A stretch of DNA of 64,000 nucleotides from Phyto melanocephala. Taxonomy: Eukaryota > Arthropoda > Insecta > Diptera > Rhinophoridae. Positions 36,821 through 47,709 of the stretch are shown here, in pieces (within the stretch, counting starts at the first letter, position 1; every line of letters begins with the position of its first letter). The position numbers and the translations under genes are program-made. Below the pieces are notes generated by a model that did no database searches, had not been told where the DNA came from, and worked only from the letters and a program-made list of their open reading frames with translations. The stretch spans positions 1,976,001 to 2,040,000 of the forward strand of contig OW799233.1 in the NCBI GenBank assembly GCA_941918925.1, written 5' to 3'.

Positions 36821-37364
36821 TATACAAAAACTAAATCAGCTGTATTCAAAGGCTTGGCAAAAAATGTTATTTTTTGTAGTTTTAGAATCGTCATTGAATA
36901 ATTTATCTTTCACAACTTTTTTCATCAAGCATCTCATGTGTATTAATATTTAAAAATATGTACATATGTATGTATGTGTGTATGTACCTATTATCTAAAT
37001 GGAAAGAGCAAACATCACACTTTATATGTTTGTCGTACTACATTTTTGTTGTTGTTTTTGCTGTTGGAATCTTAATTTTTTTCTTACGTCTGCATTTTGC
37101 ACACAAAATGATACAATAACCTTGACATTGCAAGCAGTTCGTTCATTCGTTAAAAATAAAATATTAAATATTGAATTGTAGTCACCTCATTTAAACGTAT
37201 GTAGTAAGTATCGTGTTTTCTTCCATCCAATGATGTTTAATACATTTTTTGCATTGCCTTTCGGAACGCATACATAGATACATATGCATGTATTTATGTA
37301 ATATGGATATTGTTTTTGTTTGTTTAGTTTTCTATTAGCACGAATGCCTGTCTTGATAATGATG

Positions 37365-37372
37365 TGACGTCA
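37365..37372. promoter_or_regulatory. full CRE palindrome TGACGTCA
   Basis: Second of two sites within 560 bp. Confidence 0.3.
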
Positions 37373-37854
37373 AGCCATAAACAGGCAATGAATGCTATGT
37401 TTTTCCAAAAATTCAGATATTACGTTCAGTCGTTTGAATAACACAGGTTTTATATTTATAGATGAATAAAAATTAGAAAATAAATTTACATTTTTACGTA
37501 GACTTTTTGCAAGACTACTAAGTGTTTGTATTTTTGGACACGATCCATAAACAAGTTACGCTTCCTTTAAAATATCTGTTTACATTTGGCAAAAATTAAT
37601 TTTAAGGTGTACCACCTTACATTGCCTTGTAAAAATAAATAAATTTACACCTTTCCACCGCCTCAACATGATTACCAAGTAAAATGTCACGACTAGTAGA
37701 CTACAGTAAGCTCTATTAAACTAAAGATGCAAAATGGCCTCCAAAACAAAATGGCCGATACGTATTTTTAAATCCAAAATGGTAAATACATTATATCTAA
37801 TAGGCTATATTTTACCATTTGGGTCTTTTTGTGACTTTGAAATAATTATGTATA

Positions 37855-37907
37855 TGATGTGAAGTGTATATAAGATTCGGCACGGCCGAATATAGTCCTC
37901 TTACTTG
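37855..37907 (+). mobile_element. tail fragment of the hairpin-ended repeat
   Basis: TATATAAGATTCGGCACGG, then CCGAATATAGTCCTCTTACT and TGTTTT. Only the last ~55 bp of the family survive. Confidence 0.75.
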
Positions 37908-38157
37908 TTTTAGGTAGTTACACTAATTAAAAAAAATATTTGTTCAATTTTTATTAATATATGTATACACTAAATCAAAAACAGTAACAACTCTAAATTT
38001 TTGAACAAGTATGTAACGACCGAAAAAAATTTACCATTGTGCCTGTTTTAATGTTTCTTTCATCTCTTAGAACATGTTTGTCACATAGCGCAAATGAGTT
38101 AAGTATTTCTTTTTCACCTAAATCGTATTACAAATTCGAGTTGCAATCATGGTGTAA

Positions 38158-38509
38158 CCAGGGTACACTTATACAAGGTGGCGGGGCCAGCCCAGCTGAC
38201 TATTTTTTTGTGTTCTGGAGAATGTCAAACTACATATTTAAAAAAATTATTTCAACTTCAGAAATTGTCAAATTCCATACATAAAAAAAGAGAGACAAAA
38301 ATTGCTCTCCTTTACGCTATCACCTTATGTAATTACACCATGGGTGTAACTACATAAAGTAATAGCGTAAAGGAGAGCAATTATTGTCTCTCTTTTTTTA
38401 TATATAGAGTTTGACAATTCTTGGCACTGAAATCTCTTTTTTTTATATGGAGTTTGACAAACATTGGCACACAAAAAAATAATCAGCCACCTGTATAAGT
38501 GTACCCTGG
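38158..38509. mobile_element. fold-back (palindromic) MITE with CCAGGGTACAC ends
   Basis: The ends CCAGGGTACACTTATAC and GTATAAGTGTACCCTGG are perfect inverted repeats, and almost the whole element is a palindrome centred on CCATGG (38338-38343). The inner arms (about 38292-38340 and 38341-38391) share GCTCTCCTTTACGCTAT in opposite orientation with few mismatches. The subterminal AAGGTGGC and CAGCTGA resemble the CAGCTGAT-block MITEs at 26943 and 45992. A weak 8-bp direct repeat (GGTGTAAC / GTTGCAAT, 5 of 8) may be an aged duplication. Confidence 0.85.
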
Positions 38510-38526
38510 TTGCAATGCTATTGATA

Positions 38527-39199
38527 AACAAGTAAGAGCGCTATATTCGGCCGTGCCGAATGTTATATACCCTTCACAACGTGTAGTCATGCAATAACAG
38601 TAGTTTGTGTCACCATTCATTCCATATGAAATACGTACATACATATATAAAAACATCCCATTGTAAAATTATAAATTCACGTATGTATGTTAAAAAAAAA
38701 AAAAAAAAAAATTTAAAAAAAAATTTAAAAAAAAAATTAAAAAAAAAAATATTATATATATAATATATGTAAAACAAAAAAAAAAAAAATAAAAAAGAAG
38801 TAAAAAAAAAATAAAAAAAAAAAAATTATAAAAATATAAATAATATATTAAATAAAAAATAAAAAAAAATTAAAAAAAAAATTAAAAAAAATTTTTTTTT
38901 GGCTCAGCTGGGATTTGATGCCACGTTTTCTCTAACCAGTATACACGTTTGTATGTATGTATGTTGTAATGTTGTTTTTGTGAAAAAAAAATTGAGGTGG
39001 TCGTGGGTTTTTGCTCATATCTCAGTTGTTTATGTATCGATGTTTCTGATTTTCAATACCGATCTACTCCCGAATATTTCTGATATTTTAATACCTTACC
39101 CGGGTCCAACCTATGTCGGGGGGCTTCAAAAAGTTGATTTCAACATACACACGGTCAGACTCCCCTATTCATAAGCTTTCAGAAAATATATACTTTATG
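38527..39199 (-). mobile_element. hairpin-ended dispersed repeat, inverted, head-truncated
   Basis: It reads in reverse: tail (AACAAGTAAGAGCGC, then TTCGGCCGTGCCGAA), A/T-only spacer (38695-38898), then head (GGCTCAGCTGGGATTTGATG through TTCAACATACACACGG and AAATATATACTTTATGGGG). The final ~70 bp of the head, including its hairpin, are missing. An open frame across the head (38899-39174) begins at TTG, has no ATG at that point, and is treated as non-coding. Confidence 0.85.
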
Positions 39200-39339
39200 G
39201 GGTGGAGAATTTATTGAGTGAACTAAATAAATTTTATTTCTGCATTTTACGCATCAAAGCATGCCATGAATTTATAACCTGTAACTCGTAACATACAACT
39301 TAACTGATTTCATGTGTTTTTCGATAGATTAGTTAAATA

Positions 39340-39395
39340 CGGTGGACTAGTTAATAGGGTGCTAGTCTGCCAGTCTGGGATTACACAATCCACTG
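39340..39395 (+). repeat. tRNA-SINE 5' fragment
   Basis: CGGTGGACTAGTTAATAGGG and TGCTAGTCTGCCAGTCTGGG match the head of the SINE at 16179-16394. The B box is degenerate (GGGATTACACAATCC) and the body is lost. Confidence 0.7.
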
Positions 39396-40129
39396 TTACA
39401 CTATTATGGGAAAATGGCCTTCGCTACTTAGCTCAGTTATCCAAATTAGAATACATATAATTAAAAATTTTATTGTGAAAAAATAAATAAATAATAAAAA
39501 TGTTGCTACCCCTAATTTAAAATTTTTGAGATGTGACTGTTTTTAATTAAGTGTGCGATATGTAAATAGTACGCATTTATGTATGTTTATCGTACGTAGT
39601 GATCTCTTCATATCAAAACTTATACATTGCTTGAGTGTTTGTCTCGGTCATGATCTGCCGCTAATGTATAAATAGAAAATGTACTTGTTAAGTATCAGAT
39701 GTCATGTTATAAGGACCGATAGTAAACATTTATATTTTCAAGAGAGGTTTAAAACCAAATTGAAAAAAAGACCAGTCACCTTTTCTCGTTCTGTGAAATG
39801 AAAAGTTTATTTACGAAAATATAATTGACACAACTTTAATATTTTTAATTATTTGTGAGATAATTTATTTATACAAAAAAGCTTTTCAAGAGAAAAATTA
39901 AATAAAAAATGCGAAATAATATTGAATTTATAAATTTTAATTGTGGCTTACGTATTCCAAACAATTACTATTTCAAATAAATTTTAAAGATTTTTTTATT
40001 TTGTGTATAAACTTGGTTTCTCGATTAATATTTTATGACATTATTTTCGGCTTTTTCTAATAAATATTTTACAATTTTTACAATTCTCTCAAAGCAGCAC
40101 TGAAAAAAATAAGTTCTTGTGGTTCTTAC

Positions 40130-40280
40130 TCTGATGTTGTATTTCCTGTTAAAACTTTACCAAAGAATCTCAAAATTGGTTTGTTATAGGCCACATACAC
40201 GACACTAAATTTAGGCGCAATCACATGATGCCACCAGACGTTGGACAGTCTGTATGCTTCTGGAACGATTTTACGCTTTG
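40130..40280 (-). other. possible coding exon or short gene remnant, unknown product
   Basis: The minus strand has an open frame of about 71 codons (40126-40341), with no recognised family. It includes VPEAYRLSNVWWHHVIAPKF and ILRFFGKVLTGNTTSE before a stop. Composition is unusually protein-like for this AT-rich window: two adjacent Trp, mixed charges and GC above the flanks. TTTGCTCCAG at 40281-40290 on the minus strand looks like a splice acceptor, and CAGA|GTAAGA at 40130/40129 looks like a donor, so either a spliced exon or a C-terminal exon ending at the TAA is possible. It could also be a relic of a mobile element or pseudogene. Confidence 0.25.
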
Positions 40281-40649
40281 CTGGAGCAAAATCAAAATGA
40301 GTTTGGCTTTTTAATGAAAATGTGTAAACATTTAGCGCCAATCAATTCAAAAGAAAAAATATTAAAATGAAATGCCTTTTTTTTATAATTAATAAAGTAA
40401 TTTTATTTATTAATTGATAAAAAATTATGTTTATCCATCCTTAAAAAAATAATTAAATCAACTTTATTTAATTTGTACCAGCCAGTTGTGTGGTTAATGC
40501 GTTTAGCTTGATGCATCATTTACCTATTAAAAGTATTATTTACTTTCCTCCTGATGGTGATATGTGTAGGGTGTATTTATAGGTATAAACATCTGTTAAA
40601 TCCTATAAAAAAGAGATAAACGAATTTAATCTCTTAAATTTAAACAAGA

Positions 40650-41040
40650 AAATTGTGTCCCCAAATCATTGTAACAACGAAATGGGCTTAAGATTTCTTG
40701 TATCGTTGTTAATAAACAAAATTGCCGTATACGGAGTGAAACTAATTAACAATAGACTTCATATTATACAGAAATATTTACAGTTTGATGAAACCCATAC
40801 TAGCGTTACAGCCAAAGGGCCTTTACACACCGAAACAGTTATGCTGTCATAATCTGCTGGATGTGGTTTCAACAGAATGGCGCTGCGTACTGTACTGCGA
40901 CCGAAACCATCAACTTATAAAAGTAAAAATTTATAAATAAGTTAATTTCGAAAAGGAATATGTCAATTGGCCTCGAAGGTCATGCGATTTGGATATTCAA
41001 AATGAGCTTTGTCAAAAACATTCAAGGTGGCCATATATAT
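40650..41040 (+). pseudogene. decayed mariner-type transposase, catalytic Asp changed
   Basis: From 40861, MWFQQNGAAYCTATETINL matches the mariner 'MWFQQDGATCHTARETxxLL' block. The second catalytic Asp is AAT (Asn) here. Later, YVNWPRRSCDLDIQNELC (about 40961-41012) matches the 'xNWPPRSCDLTPLDxFLW' block. Stops and small indels separate them. Upstream text (PLHTETV at about 40825) fits the 'PLHPxxVTVW' region. The ends were not identified. Confidence 0.7.
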
Positions 41041-44000
41041 GACATTTCTTAAACTGTTTAGCCTTGCTTAATGTTGCGAATAAAAATAGGTATAATTAAA
41101 TAAATTGTATAATTGAAAAAAAAAAAACATTATTGTATGACGACCATACATTTACTTATAATATCTTATAAAAATAGTATTTTAATAACTAAAATAACTA
41201 ATCCATTTATGTACGTATGTATCTAGTAAATGGGTTTTTTTTCTAATTTAACCCTAGAAAAATTCAATAGAAGTGAAATAAAATGCTAAGTATAAAAATA
41301 ATATCCACATTCAACTAAATTTTTTGTTGGGAAAATAGTCATCTATTTTATTTATAAATAAACTATGAATTGGAACAGTACTCAAGTGTGGTGTTTAAAC
41401 ATTAGAGCTCTGTTTAACTGTGTTTTAGAAAAGTAAATACCTATTTAAACTATAAAAAACTATACATAGGTACATATGTACATACATAGTATATGTGTGT
41501 TTGTTTGTAGAAGGACGTATGAAGTTATTGTTGCGTTAAAAATACTTATGGCCGGCTGCGTAAGTGTTTTCAAAAACAATATTTGTGTTGATTTTGTATT
41601 TTCTATTTTTTATGCAAACACGTTACTAAATGGCAAAAACAAGCAAACGAATTGAATAAGAAACCCAAAAGCAAGAAGAAATTCGAACAGCTTTATTTGC
41701 TTGGTTTGTTGTTGGCAATTTTACTTCAAATTGATCTTTATGAGATTGTATGCGTTTGTGCGATTTTTAAGGCCACTAAACAGCACGTGTAAACGATTGT
41801 TGTTGCCCTTCTTTATGTCTATATGTCTGGGCTTGATGTACATACATGCATATGTATTTTCATATGTTTGTATATGTGTATATTGCTGTAGCCTTGTGAA
41901 AAGAACTAAGAATAAAAGAAAAGGGAAATAACTTGGTAGGTAGGTACCTACAATGCATAAAAAATTCTTAAGATTAAAATAAAATAACTAAAATGTATCA
42001 AAAGCTCTCTAGGTAGGTACCTATTTACCTTTGAAAAATTTGTTTCTACAAAAAGAGATTTTATTTTGATACCTAGGTATTACCTACTACATAAAGAAAA
42101 TGTGTTTAAAATTTTCTTAAAATAGCAAATAGGTATAAATTAAATGCGTTTGTTTGTATTTTTGGTCTATGAGCTTTGTGAGCAAACAATAGTTATGACT
42201 GAGAAAAATAAGGGAAGTTTTCTTTGTTAAAACGTTTAAAAAAACGTGTTGTAGATACATTATAATAACAAAATTTTAAATTGGTGAAGGGTATGTATTT
42301 GGGCGATAAAACAAAACTTGTTTAAAAGGTCATTCGATTAATAAGAATGAATTATTTAACAAACATTTAAAAATAAAGAACACAATATAGGTATTTTAAG
42401 CGATTTTTGATATCAATGTAAAGGGACTGTGTATCTTTTAAGAGCGTACAATTACAGATTCTTATATGGAAACAAAATACCTACCTATCAGATAAAATAA
42501 TTTAATTAAACCTACCTATAATACAGTTAAAACAGAAATAAATAATAAAAAGATTTTCTGATTACAGTACGTAACTACATATAGGTACATAAATAAGTAT
42601 CATGGATTTTTTAATTTTTAGCTTGCGCAAATAAAATACAAATGCTAAAAGTTGCAATTTTTTAAAAGATTATCTACAGAGTCGCAAGACAGAATCATGT
42701 ACATACGTATGTACCTACTTATGTATGTACATACATACATGTTAATGTATGCTGTATGTATGTCCCCGAACACACAAATCTACAAAAAGCGCTTTTTCAT
42801 CATTATTTTTTTTTTTTTTAAATAGGTGCATATTTTTCAAAACCATTTAATTCGGTAGACCCCAAAAATGTTTTTTGTTATAAACCTTATCATACCTACG
42901 AGTATTGTTTACTTTTTATAGGATGACGATACGTATGTAAGCATGGCTGTAGATACATATCTATGGGTGTGTGTGTGTGTGTTGTCTACGGATGAGATCT
43001 AAAGTGTTCGAGGTGTGTAAGCGGGTTCCTAAATGGCACACACGTGCAGCAACCAACGGCCATTAAACCGACGCCATAACAATGGCAAATGTTGCTGTTG
43101 TGTTTGTTATGTTTTCTGTATGTATTTAGCAAAACTTTGCTGAAAATGAAAAAGCAAAAAATAAACGATATAAGTAGGTAGGTAGGTATACATACACACA
43201 GATACATAGTTTTTTGTTATTATTTTTGAACCGGCATTAAACAAAACGAAATGAGGAAGAATAAAAAATACAACAACATAATACTACAAATAAACAAAAA
43301 GTGTTTAAAAATGTTTACACAGAGCGATTGTCTTGGCATGGCTGCGAGAAGGTAAAATAGAGAGAGAGAGAGATATAAATTTGTTTCCAAAGCGAATAAT
43401 ATAAATATACAAACATACATACATACCTATTAGTATTAAAATACATTTAGTCCATATAAACATTTTTTACACTGAAAAAAAAATGTAAGATAAATTAGTT
43501 TCATATCTGAAAATATTTTTTATATGTTTTTCTTACAACCTATCGTCGTATATTGTGTATTTAAATATACTCTTTGATTTATTTACTTGCGAACAGATCC
43601 GTTTTTTTTTGTGTCTCGGATATATAAATCTTTGTATGGTTTTTAAAACATAAAAAACTGATGCTACAACTTAAAAACTGATTAATGCTTTATGGACAAT
43701 TTTTATTTTCTTTTGATTTAAAATAGTTTTACAGCATTGAAACATTTTTTAATCAGGCCTCAATTTTTTGTCAATTTTTAACAAATTGTGTTGATAACGC
43801 ATGTTTTCAACAAAAAAAAAAATTTTTTTCACCCAAAATATTTCTATAAGTTTGTAGATTTAAGATTTGATTACTTATTGTTAGTTCATAAACATATATG
43901 AAGATACAATAAATATTAGTTTGAAAAAAAAAAAAAGTTTGTATGTATGTATATATTTACTTATATTTAAATACTTAATTTTTTTTTAAATATATATGCA

Positions 44001-45990
44001 TTTTGAAGCAAATATCTGGAATGACAGTTTGGAAAACGAGTTTTCAATTCTGTATACCTATGTGGAATAAAGCAAAAAACAGTAAAAAGTAATACCACAA
44101 TGGTTTGACTAGCAGTCATTTAGAATTTTCGTATAAAATATAATAGAAAAAAATTAACATCAAGATTATTTCTTTTGTGGTTTATTCTGTTCAACATTAC
44201 AAAATTTTTTTGCAATCGATCTTATATGTGATAAAAATCGAGGCAATTATATTTAATTTTTTCCCAGTGTATTGAGCGAGCAAGCAACATGTTGACAAAA
44301 TGAAGCAACATTTTATTTTATTCATTGGGCTTTTACTTCTATAAAAGCCTAATCAACATTTGCCAGTGCGATTTAAATGTAAATTGCAAAAATACAGAGA
44401 ATCATTATCTTTATTGCTTTCAAATTTAACGCACGTAAACGGCTAACTGAAAATATTTTTTTAATAAATATTTATTAAAAACAAAGTAATGAACTAAAGC
44501 AAATAATTTAATCAAAATAAGTTACAAAGAAAGTAAATTTTAATAAAATATAACAATATATTAAAGTTAAGCAAGTGCCAAATTTTTTAAAGAAATAATT
44601 TGTATCAAAAAAACAATGAATAATTAATTTCTTCTTAAATAGGCAAGCAAAAAAATATTTTATAATTAAAAAAAAAATATATATATAAAATAATATATTA
44701 AGAAAATAAATTTTTAATTAAGAAATACTGAATAGCATGAATAGTGTTTAAAAATTTAGAGAAAAATAAATAAAAATTTGTGATATTACTGTATTCGGTA
44801 TTGTTTGCTTTATCCTGTGTCGCTTTCTGTGAAAAACGTTTTGCAGTTGTTAAAATTTGTTGCTTTTATTATTGTTTGTCTGCTGTGCAAGTAAGTAATT
44901 TTTAACCTCCGTATAAGCCTCCGAAAAATGATAATTAAAGTTGTTTGAATAATGAATAAAGCTTAAAAATATTTTTCAATAGATTTTCTGACAAATAAAA
45001 AAAGCTAATAAAAATCCACACTTAAGGTCTTAATCTTATATAAAACTTATATAAAAATACAATGGAGTGTCTGTTAAACTATTTTAAAAACAACTAACAA
45101 TGCCATTGAAAATAGTATAACAAATGCAATGATTTTGCTACATACACATGATCTATACATATACATATACATATTACTTATTTAAGCTTAAATGTTCGTG
45201 TTACGCATTGCTAACTAAGAAATACACTTTTTGTTTTAGTGACGTTACACTGAGTCTAATGTTTAATTCTTTTTATCCCTCTTTATATTTTTGCAACATT
45301 TTTGTTACAACGTTATTTAGCGTTAATTTTACAAATACAAGAAGCATGATTTGTGTTTCTGTCTTCTATGCGCCTTTCCTGAAGGACGTATAAGGTCGAA
45401 TAGGACATATATAATACACCTACTTTCCGAACTGAATATTGGTTGTTTGTTGTACTTTGTCTTTGGGTGAACTTGCAAAAGGATGTAGGAAATACTTGTT
45501 TTGTATTGTACGAAAGGTAAAATATAAAGGTGTGTGCTTGTATGATTATTAAGAATTTGACAAATAAAAAAGGTGGTGGGATTAAAGCCGATGCAATAAA
45601 TTGCACTCACTTAAAATGTACGCATATTTAAAAAGCTTTAATTTTTTAACAAATTTTTCTTTTTTTTATCTCTTCTTGATGTTACCAGTGTGAGGCAATA
45701 TATTTTAGTAAAACACATTTAAATTTAACAAATAATTTTCGGTTTACTCTTGTCACTTAGAAATACATTTTTGAAAGTTTATCATACGCAATCATACGCA
45801 TCCGAGAAAATGTCTAATCGTTAGATTTTTACAAACTGTCTGCCATCTGTGAAGAAATCTGAGGCGAGTATAAACAGAATTTTTAGAAATTTAATAAAAA
45901 TATATAAATTAATAAAATTTTTGAAATAAAAAAGTTTTCCATAACATTTTTACGTTAAGTCAATGGCGAAGTTTATAAGCTAACGCTAAA
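41041..45990. other. AT-rich DNA with a TAGGTA-motif cluster
   Basis: No gene was recognised. The part at 41937-43430 is dense in TAGGTA/TACCTA (separate entry). A (GT)n lies at about 42967-42983 and a (GA)n at 43361-43372. Around 44880-44895, TGTGCAA|GTAAGTAA is an excellent splice-donor match, preceded at about 44845 by TTTTGCAG, but no coding frame supports an exon. Confidence 0.35.
41937..43430. promoter_or_regulatory. cluster of TAGGTA / TAGGTAG motifs
   Basis: TAGGTA or its complement occurs at about 41937, 41941, 42010, 42014, 42070, 42130, 42389, 42480, 42511, 42582, 42702, 43175-43188 and 43415. Palindromic TAGGTACCTA occurs at 41941-41950 and 42014-42023, and TACCTAGGTA at 42070-42079. 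TAGGTAG is one of the TAGteam heptamers bound by the fly pioneer factor Zelda. A decayed simple repeat of (TAGG) type is the main alternative. Confidence 0.3.
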
Positions 45991-45991
45991 G

Positions 45992-46253
45992 CAAAGGTGA
46001 ATTCAATTATTATGTGGTGGTAATTCTACAACAAATACAACATTAAAAACAACATGGTTTCTTATTGTTGCTTTCATTTGCAGATCTGTCAAAAACTACA
46101 TGGTTTTTGTTTGTGTTTTTTTTTTAATAGTTGCGCGGGGAAAAATCCTGTTTGTAAACATAAAAAATATTTAACAACTCAGCCAGCATTTATGGAAAGA
46201 AAAGGGTAGATCAGCTGCGTTGCCAACACCACCTGATAAATAAATTCGCCTTG
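45992..46253. mobile_element. hAT-like MITE of the CAAGG...CAGCTGAT family
   Basis: The left end CAAAGGTGAATTCAATTATT and the reverse complement of the right end (CAAGGCGAATTTATTTATCA) are diverged inverted repeats. The subterminal GTGGTGTT and CAGCTGATCTACC blocks are shared with related copies. Flanks GCTAAAGC and GCTTAATC agree at 6 of 8 positions and may be an aged target duplication. Confidence 0.6.
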
Positions 46254-46809
46254 GCTTAATCTGAATTAACGGAAAAACCGTTCCTCTTTTACGCTCTCAC
46301 TTGAACATAAAAAGGAAAGTCCATTTCATAAATACTTTTTGTAAATTTAAAATATTTTTAACTATGTACATATTTATGTACTTTTTGACTGTCACAGACA
46401 TACTGTGAATTATATGTGGTATACAAGTTGTATTGGAGCAGTGTTGCCATAAGATGGTGGAGAATAATTGCTACAGCGCAAAAAGTTTTTAAAATATTCT
46501 AAATTAGTAATTAATTTTATTATTATTTTTTTTGCCATAAGGGTTTTTATTACGAAAATAAATAATTATTATAAAAATAAATAAAACTAAAAAATTGGTC
46601 TACTTGAATCCAATACTTAATAAAAACAAAATTGCTAAATTGTTATTATTTGTAAATTTTTAGTGCTATATGGCAAGCCTGATTAGATTAAAGTTTAAAA
46701 CTATTGTGAATTTAACACAATTCGTTTGAATTCGTGTCATGATGTCATGATTCGTGTCAAATTTCACCATTGACGTGTAACTTTTTTCATTTGTACGATT
46801 GTATCGATG
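46254..46809. other. AT-rich DNA without recognised features
   Basis: No gene was recognised. CTCTTTTACGCTCTCAC at about 46283 resembles the inner arm of the fold-back element at 38158. Confidence 0.3.
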
Positions 46810-47185
46810 CGATCATGAATGTTATAATTTTTTCCCGATTTTTTTAAAGAATGTTCAAAAGAAAATTAATAACATTTAAATGACGACTTTTTACCTGCAG
46901 ATGCTCATATTTGTTTTAAAACCCCAAAACATGTCGTTTTTATAACCCCGCTTTCAACTTTCACTCGATCATTGACAAATTAAAAAGTCGTGGTGGGCAA
47001 ACATAGTAAACAGTCATCATTTAAAAGACATATTTTTCAATACAATTATCTAAACTTTTAATGTGGTACATAATACACAATAAGCAAAATAAAAAATTAG
47101 GTTTGTTGAATGAAGGCTTATTTGACAGGTGTTGTACAGAAATCAAATAACCTAAAATATTTTTTATGAATATGGCAGTTGGTTT
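46810..47185 (-). repeat. dispersed repeats shared with 9956-10460
   Basis: 46830-47010 matches 10240-10460 on the opposite strand. 47097-47185 matches the AAGGCTTATTTGACA fold-back at 9956-10060. The two pieces recur as neighbours at both loci, suggesting parts of one larger element. Confidence 0.55.
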
Positions 47186-47305
47186 TTTGAAATTTATTTT
47201 TTATTTATTTTAAAACATTTTAAAATATTTAAGATATTTTAAATAAAAGGAAGCGTTTTTTTGTATGATTTACATACTTATATATAAGTGACAATTGCGA
47301 ATGTA

Positions 47306-47520
47306 CAGTGCCGAGCAGAAGTGAGTGCATGTTCACGACACTGACTTTCGTCATCCATAAAAACAAAACCATACAAGCAAATCAGAAATTTTTTTAAATT
47401 TTATAATCCTTTTTTTATTAGTAACAGATAAGAGTAAAGAAACAATAATAAATTCATTTAATTTAAAAAGTTTAAAAGAAAAAACGAAAATAACCCGCAT
47501 AAACTCAATTTTGCACGTTT
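47306..47520 (+). repeat. Tc1-like left inverted repeat
   Basis: Pairs with 48733-48947. The subterminal and internal CGACACTGACTTTCGTCATC blocks are candidate transposase-binding sites. Confidence 0.92.
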
Positions 47521-47709
47521 TATAAACTGCACCTATTTTTGCTCTCCCACTTCTCTTATCAACAGAAATCATGCAAATATACCGTTATATTTGTTCTTAT
47601 CTTATTGTTCTTGTTCGTAGAGCAGTTTAAAAAGTGTTTCTTGCAAATCAAAACAGATTTTGTCAGCTATTGTCATATTTAAACTAAATTGTTGAGTTTT
47701 TGCATAAAA

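Noticed and set aside
38899..39174. Similar 65-91-codon frames in four copies of the hairpin-ended repeat (also at 32904-33101, 33432-33668 and 56153-56356)
   Set aside because: Their similarity is explained by repeat homology. The 38899 frame begins at TTG, one copy has a deletion in the middle, and no domain is visible.
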